DNA from: Trueperaceae bacterium
GTDB taxonomy: Bacteria; Deinococcota; Deinococci; Deinococcales; Trueperaceae
Direction: 5' to 3'
Assembly: GCA_007122815.1 (NCBI GenBank)
Contig: SKSV01000103.1
Coordinates: 1 to 10,228 of the forward strand
Length of the DNA stretch: 10,228 nt
Shown: positions 6,656 through 10,228 of the stretch, piece by piece
Numbering within the stretch: position 1 is the stretch's first letter
Layout of the letters: each line of letters starts with the position of its first letter
Translations under genes and position numbers: made by a program
The notes under the pieces: model-generated
What the model was told of the DNA's origin: nothing
Databases searched by the model: none
The model's input: only the letters and a program-made list of their open reading frames with translations

Positions 6656-7294
6656 ATGCCCGAGCGCACTCCCCCTCCCGAGCACGATCCGACGCGCCGA
6701 GCGCTCGGCGGGTGGCTGTGGCGCCTGCCGGTCTTGGCCGCGCTCGCGGCGGCCGGCTTCGGCGCTCGGGAGGTATGGCGCGTCCACTTCAGCAAGGCGT
6801 ACCCGGCCGACCCTCCGCGCTTCGAGGAGCGGGAGCCCATCGAGGTGGCTCCGCTCGAGCGCTTCGGGAGCGAGTGGGACGCCGTAGCCTTCACGCTGGG
6901 CGGCACACCCTGCTTGGCGGTGAGGCTGCCGGCCGAGATCCCGGGCGGTCTGGTCGTGAGCGCGCCCGCGGCGACGCCTGGCCCGGCTGTCGGGAGAGCG
7001 GCGGACGACTCGGGAGAACACGCCTTCCTCGCGGGCTTCAGCCGCGTCTGCACCCACCTCGGGTGCCTGGTCGACCTCAATCTCGACGCCGAAGCCATCG
7101 CCTTCGCGTTCAACCACCGCGGCGATGGGCCGCAACTCACCTGCGCGTGCCACTACAGCGTCTTCGACCCCCGGCGTGCCGGCCGCGTCGTCAGCGGACC
7201 GGCGGTGCAACCGCTGCCACGCGCGCGCCTGCGCCTCGAGGATCGCGCGGGTAGTAGGGTCGTCCTGGCCGACGGGCTCGAGAGCGACGCCTGA
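6656..7294 (+). CDS. Rieske [2Fe-2S] protein
   Basis: This is a membrane-anchored Rieske iron-sulfur protein, the class that passes electrons from quinol to cytochrome c in bc-type complexes. The 212-residue product has a twin-arginine pair (Arg14-Arg15, TRRALGGWLWR) before a hydrophobic anchor (about 20-36), consistent with the Tat export usual for Rieske proteins though without the full Tat consensus. Cluster box 1 is CTHLGC (Cys132, His134, Cys137) and box 2 is CACHYS (Cys163, Cys165, His166). Cys132, His134, Cys163 and His166 should bind the cluster, and Cys137-Cys165 should form the stabilising disulfide. Box 2 differs from the usual CPCHGS. The downstream GRVVSGPAVQPLPR fits the family. 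It begins 3 nt after the TPR-cytochrome gene and is probably cotranscribed. No cytochrome b gene follows, so its complex cannot be named; a different oxidoreductase small subunit is possible. Confidence 0.9.
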   Translation: MPERTPPPEHDPTRRALGGWLWRLPVLAALAAAGFGAREVWRVHFSKAYPADPPRFEEREPIEVAPLERFGSEWDAVAFTLGGTPCLAVRLPAEIPGGLVVSAPAATPGPAVGRAADDSGEHAFLAGFSRVCTHLGCLVDLNLDAEAIAFAFNHRGDGPQLTCACHYSVFDPRRAGRVVSGPAVQPLPRARLRLEDRAGSRVVLADGLESDA

Positions 7295-7310
7295 CCCGCC
7301 ACAGCGGCGT

Positions 7311-7316
7311 TATCCT
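7311..7316 (+). promoter_or_regulatory. Possible -10 element of a leaderless transaldolase promoter
   Basis: TATCCT fits the loose TANNNT -10 pattern and ends 7 nt before the transaldolase ATG, so transcription would begin at or next to the start codon. No usable ribosome binding site is present: AAGG at 7319-7322 is only 1 nt from the ATG. A possible -35, CTGACC at 7291-7296, has a short 14 nt spacer. Leaderless promoters of this layout are common in Deinococcus. Support here is a short motif only. Confidence 0.3.
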
Positions 7317-7323
7317 CCAAGGC

Positions 7324-8457
7324 ATGAGTGGCTCTGACGTGAACCCGCTAAGGCAGCTAGCCGAGATCGGCCAGTCCGTCTACCTCGACGAGATCAGCCG
7401 CAACATGCTTCGCGGAGGCGAACTCGAGCGCCTCATACGCGACGACGGGCTGCACGGGGTGACCTCGAATCCCGCCATCTTCGAGAAGGCCATCTCCGGC
7501 AGCGACGCCTACGACGCTGCGATCCACGACCTGACCCGGGCGGGACGCTCGACCGAGGAGATCTACGAGAGCTTGGTCATCGACGACATCCAGGAGGCCG
7601 CTGACCTGTTCGGCGACCTCTACCGCACCAGCGACGGCCAGCACGGCTTCATCTCGCTAGAGGTCTCACCGCGGCTCGCGCACGACACCGCAGCCACCGT
7701 CGAGGAAGCCCGCCGCTTCTGGGCGACAGTGAACAGACCTAACGTGTTCATCAAGGTGCCCGGTACCGCCGCGGGCCTGCCCGCCATCCGCCGTCTCACC
7801 GCCGAGGGCGTGAAGCTGAACGTGACGCTGCTGTTCGGGCTGGAGCGCTACCGCGCGATAGCCGAGGCGTACCTTTCGGGCCTCGAGGACCGACTCGCCG
7901 CGAACCAACCGCTGGCGGGAGGCGCCTCGGTAGCCAGCTTCTTCCTCTCGCGCATCGACGTCGCGATCGACGCGCGGCTCGATGAGCTCGCCGAACGCGG
8001 TGGCGAGCCCGGGCGGCTTGCGCGGGCGCTGCGCGGCAAGGCAGCCATCGCCTCGGCGAAGCGCGCCCACGTCATCTACCGCGAGGTGTTCGAGAGCGGG
8101 CGCTTCGAACGTTTGGAGGCGCACGGTGCGAGACCGCAGCGTCTCCTGTGGGCCTCCACGGGCGTGAAGGACGAGAGCTACTCCGACACGATGTACGTGG
8201 AGCCACTCGTCGGTGCGGGCACGATCACGACGCTGCCGCGTGAGACGCTCGACGCCTACCGTGATCACGGCGAGCCCGTTGCTGACCGGCTGAGTGAAGG
8301 GCTGGAGGCCGCGCAGCGGGAGTTGGACGCGTTAGGCGAGTTGGGGATCGACCTCGACGCCGTGACCGAGCTGCTCGAAGCTGAGGGCGTGGACAAGTTC
8401 GTCAAGCCCTTCGACGAACTGCTCGCGGCGATAGCCGAGGTCTCCGCAGAAGCGTAG
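7324..8457 (+). CDS. tal: Transaldolase (long, actinobacterial/cyanobacterial type)
   Basis: Transaldolase is a cytoplasmic enzyme of the non-oxidative pentose phosphate pathway. It moves a dihydroxyacetone unit from sedoheptulose 7-phosphate to glyceraldehyde 3-phosphate, giving erythrose 4-phosphate and fructose 6-phosphate. The product is 377 residues, matching the long tal subfamily of Actinobacteria and Cyanobacteria and exceeding the E. coli TalB type (about 317). Visible motifs are SVYLDEISR (acidic residue at Asp22), GVTSNPAIFEKAI (46-57), FISLEVSP (109-116), and NVFIKVPGT with the Schiff-base lysine at Lys144. Also present are LNVTLLFGLERY (165-176), FFLSRID (206-212), WASTGVKD (276-283), and a C-terminal GVDKFVKPFDEL. 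It begins 29 nt after the Rieske gene and is functionally unrelated to its neighbours, so it may have its own promoter. No transketolase or dehydrogenase partner is nearby. Confidence 0.96.
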   Translation: MSGSDVNPLRQLAEIGQSVYLDEISRNMLRGGELERLIRDDGLHGVTSNPAIFEKAISGSDAYDAAIHDLTRAGRSTEEIYESLVIDDIQEAADLFGDLYRTSDGQHGFISLEVSPRLAHDTAATVEEARRFWATVNRPNVFIKVPGTAAGLPAIRRLTAEGVKLNVTLLFGLERYRAIAEAYLSGLEDRLAANQPLAGGASVASFFLSRIDVAIDARLDELAERGGEPGRLARALRGKAAIASAKRAHVIYREVFESGRFERLEAHGARPQRLLWASTGVKDESYSDTMYVEPLVGAGTITTLPRETLDAYRDHGEPVADRLSEGLEAAQRELDALGELGIDLDAVTELLEAEGVDKFVKPFDELLAAIAEVSAEA

Positions 8458-8489
8458 TCGCTGCGGCCCCGAGACCCGGGCCACGAAGC

Positions 8490-9362
8490 TCAAGGGCCGA
8501 GGCCTGGCGTCGCCGTCGCCTCTCGCGCTCGGCGCCGCAGTAGCGCGCCGTAGCCGATCACCGTGATGGCGACGAAGGCGTACCACTGGATGGCATACCC
8601 CAGGTGAGGCCCCATGCTCACCTCTGGGGGTTCGGGCGGTAGCGGCAGGGCCGCCCCGTATCCTGGAGCGCTGGCCAACCGCTGGTCAGGCGCTGCCTCA
8701 GCCACCAATCGCAAGGGCTGTAAGGGGTACGGCACCTGCTGGCCGAGGCGCACGACGTCGACGTAGGCAACCTGCTCCAGGCTGCCCTCAGGCGGGTCAC
8801 GTGGGGCCAGCGAAGCGAGGATCCCGCTCGGGGGGCTCTGGCTCGGGAAGGCGAGCGCCTGGAGCGTCACGCGGCCCGCCGGCGGCGGCGCCTCGACTAC
8901 GGGCACGCTGCCGTGACTTTGAGGCACCCAACCGCGTTCGACCAGCACCGCGCTCCCGTCATCCAACACGAGCGGGGTGACCACGTGGTACCCCGGCGCG
9001 CCCGAGCGAGATACGGGCCGCTTCAGCACCTCGTGAGCGGGCTCGAAGCTACCGCTGACCCGCACGCGCGTGTACTCGAGCGGGTCGATGCCCGCGGAGG
9101 CTGGAGCCGTCACGGCGTCGGCGGCTCCTGCCACACTCGCGCGCGCCGACTCGGCCTCGCGCAGCGCCGTCTCCAGGCTCACCGCAGGAGCCGCGAGGCG
9201 CTGCTCGATCTGGGCGTTGCGAGCCACGCGCTCCTGGTGACGGCGCAACTGCCACGCTCCGAAGTTGCTGAACGAGATCACGACCGTCACCATCAAAGCG
9301 TGGCCGAGCAGCCAGGTCGGGGTCAGGAACTGGCGCCAGCGCGCGCCGCCAGCGCTTCTCAC
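8490..9362 (-). CDS. SURF1 family cytochrome oxidase assembly protein
   Basis: SURF1 proteins (Shy1 in yeast) are inner-membrane factors that help insert heme a into subunit I of aa3-type cytochrome oxidases. The 290-residue product has the family build: an N-terminal helix (about 17-36) running into FGAWQLRRHQER, a periplasmic domain, and a second helix (about 254-276). Landmarks are YTRVRVSGSF (97-106), PGYHVVTPLVLDDGSAVLVE (123-142) followed by RGWVP, PLRLVAEA (216-223), and GPHLGYAIQWYAF (251-263). An Ala/Ser-rich stretch at about 68-90 looks like an insertion or flexible spacer. The start is GTG at 9362, only 2 nt after the ctaB stop, so it is probably translationally coupled to ctaB. 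It converges on transaldolase. Conserved GPHLGYAIQWYAF makes the family call firm; the exact oxidase served is unknown. Confidence 0.94.
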   Translation of the reverse strand: MRSAGGARWRQFLTPTWLLGHALMVTVVISFSNFGAWQLRRHQERVARNAQIEQRLAAPAVSLETALREAESARASVAGAADAVTAPASAGIDPLEYTRVRVSGSFEPAHEVLKRPVSRSGAPGYHVVTPLVLDDGSAVLVERGWVPQSHGSVPVVEAPPPAGRVTLQALAFPSQSPPSGILASLAPRDPPEGSLEQVAYVDVVRLGQQVPYPLQPLRLVAEAAPDQRLASAPGYGAALPLPPEPPEVSMGPHLGYAIQWYAFVAITVIGYGALLRRRAREATATPGLGP

Positions 9363-9364
9363 GC

Positions 9365-10228
9365 TCAGACGAACAGCGCCCGGTCGAGCGCCATGGCGAG
9401 GAAGATCAGTGCCAGGTAGAGCATCGAGTACTTGTAGACCGGCAGCGCGGTCGCGCGATCGACGGGTGTACCGGCGCGCGCGAGCGCGAAGAGTCGCAGG
9501 ACACGCAGCGCGAGGACCAGGTTGAGCGCGAGGGCAGCCACGAAGTAGGCGAGCCCGAACTCCTGCAACGCGAAGGGGATGACGGTGAGGATGATGGTGA
9601 GCGCCGCGTACATCAGCATCTGCATCACGGTCGCCCGCTCACCGATGACGCTCGGCGCCATGGGCACGCCCACGACCGCGTAGTCGTCCTTGATCATCAG
9701 CGCGAGCGCCCAGAAGTGCACGGGAGTCCACAAGAAGACCAGCGCGAACAGGCACCAAGCGAGCAGCGAGAGCTCGCCGGTGACGGCAGCCCAACCGACC
9801 AGCGGCGGGATGGCGCCCGCTACGCCGCCGATCACGATGTTCTGCCAGGTGGTGCGCTTGAGCCAGATCGTGTAGATCAGCACGTAGAAGGCAATCCCGG
9901 CCCAGGAGAGGAGCGCGGCCAGGAGGTTGGAGGCCGCCCAGATGACCACGAAGGACGTCACCGTGAGCGCGCTCGCGAACACGAGAGCGTTCCGTGTGCT
10001 CACGACGTGCGTCACCGTAGGCCGCAACGAGGTGCGCTTCATGAGCCCGTCGATGTCGTTGTCGTAGACCATGTTGAAGACACCCGCAGCGCCAGCCGAC
10101 ATGGCTCCTCCCAGAGTGAGGCCGATCAACGCCACCCAACCAGGAAAGCCCTGAGCGGCGATGAACATCGCGCCGATCGTGGTGAGCAGCAACAGGCTGA
10201 TGACCTTCGGCTTCGTCAGCACGACGTA
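9365..10228 (-). CDS. ctaB: Protoheme IX farnesyltransferase (heme O synthase), 5' end outside window
   Basis: CtaB/CyoE is a UbiA-family membrane prenyltransferase that adds a farnesyl group to heme b to form heme O, the precursor of heme A. The frame is open to the window edge, with 287 residues visible; the family is about 300, so few residues are missing unless there is an N-terminal fusion. A GTG at 10222 (codon for Val in YVVLTKPKVISLLLL) lies inside the conserved N-terminal LTKP motif and is probably not the start. Counting from that GTG, the first Asp-rich motif is NMVYDNDIDGLMKRTSLRP (50-68) and the second is KDDYAVVGVPM (178-188). About nine hydrophobic helices are visible. In Thermus the protein is, as I recall, fused to heme A synthase (CtaA), so such a fusion upstream cannot be excluded. 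SURF1 follows 2 nt downstream. Confidence 0.95.
   Translation of the reverse strand, partial: YVVLTKPKVISLLLLTTIGAMFIAAQGFPGWVALIGLTLGGAMSAGAAGVFNMVYDNDIDGLMKRTSLRPTVTHVVSTRNALVFASALTVTSFVVIWAASNLLAALLSWAGIAFYVLIYTIWLKRTTWQNIVIGGVAGAIPPLVGWAAVTGELSLLAWCLFALVFLWTPVHFWALALMIKDDYAVVGVPMAPSVIGERATVMQMLMYAALTIILTVIPFALQEFGLAYFVAALALNLVLALRVLRLFALARAGTPVDRATALPVYKYSMLYLALIFLAMALDRALFV

Noticed and set aside
6125..7210. Long minus-strand open frame (361 codons) opposite the CcmI-like and Rieske genes.
   Set aside because: It has arginine- and alanine-rich low-information sequence with no recognisable motif, and it mirrors two well-supported plus-strand genes; long antisense frames are expected at this G+C.
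8465..8482. GC hairpin (GGCCC, 8 nt loop, GGGCC) between the convergent tal and SURF1 genes, considered as a terminator.
   Set aside because: The stem is only 5 bp and no T-run follows on either strand, so it is not distinguishable from chance in GC-rich DNA.

Overview
The window (about two-thirds G+C or more, nearly gapless coding) is a heme-protein assembly region from a high-GC bacterium. It carries System I (Ccm) cytochrome c maturation, a Rieske Fe-S protein, a long actinobacterial/cyanobacterial-type transaldolase, and SURF1 plus heme O synthase. Together with the form of the CcmC tryptophan-rich motif and a possible leaderless-type promoter, this points to the Deinococcota, perhaps the Truepera lineage. 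That assignment is an inference from gene content and protein flavour, not from a marker gene.

Layout. Plus strand, 1-6652: the 3' part of ccmB, then ccmC, ccmD, ccmE, ccmF, ccmG, ccmH and a CcmI-like gene. They are packed with 4-8 nt overlaps or very short gaps, so this is one operon; ccmA and the start of ccmB should lie upstream. The CcmI-like protein is unusual: after the expected two membrane helices and TPR domain it carries a C-terminal class I c-type cytochrome domain. A Rieske protein gene starts 3 nt after it (6656-7294) and transaldolase follows 29 nt later (7324-8457). Minus strand, 10228-8490: ctaB (5' end outside the window) and a SURF1 gene 2 nt downstream, convergent with transaldolase across a 32 nt gap.

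How the genes work together. CcmB (with CcmA), CcmC, CcmD and CcmE load heme onto CcmE. CcmG and CcmH keep apocytochrome CXXCH thiols reduced. CcmI presents the apocytochrome, and CcmF joins heme to it. CtaB makes heme O, the precursor of heme A, and SURF1 helps build the heme a centres of cytochrome oxidase. The Rieske protein belongs to quinol:cytochrome c electron transfer. Apart from transaldolase (pentose phosphate pathway), everything here serves construction of the aerobic respiratory chain.

Most notable points: the CcmI-TPR-cytochrome c fusion; the Rieske protein with a divergent second cluster-binding box and no cytochrome b gene beside it; the degenerate WWD motif of CcmC; and a possible leaderless promoter in front of transaldolase. 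I saw no RNA genes, mobile elements, CRISPR arrays or attachment sites, and no gene-free stretch longer than about 65 nt.
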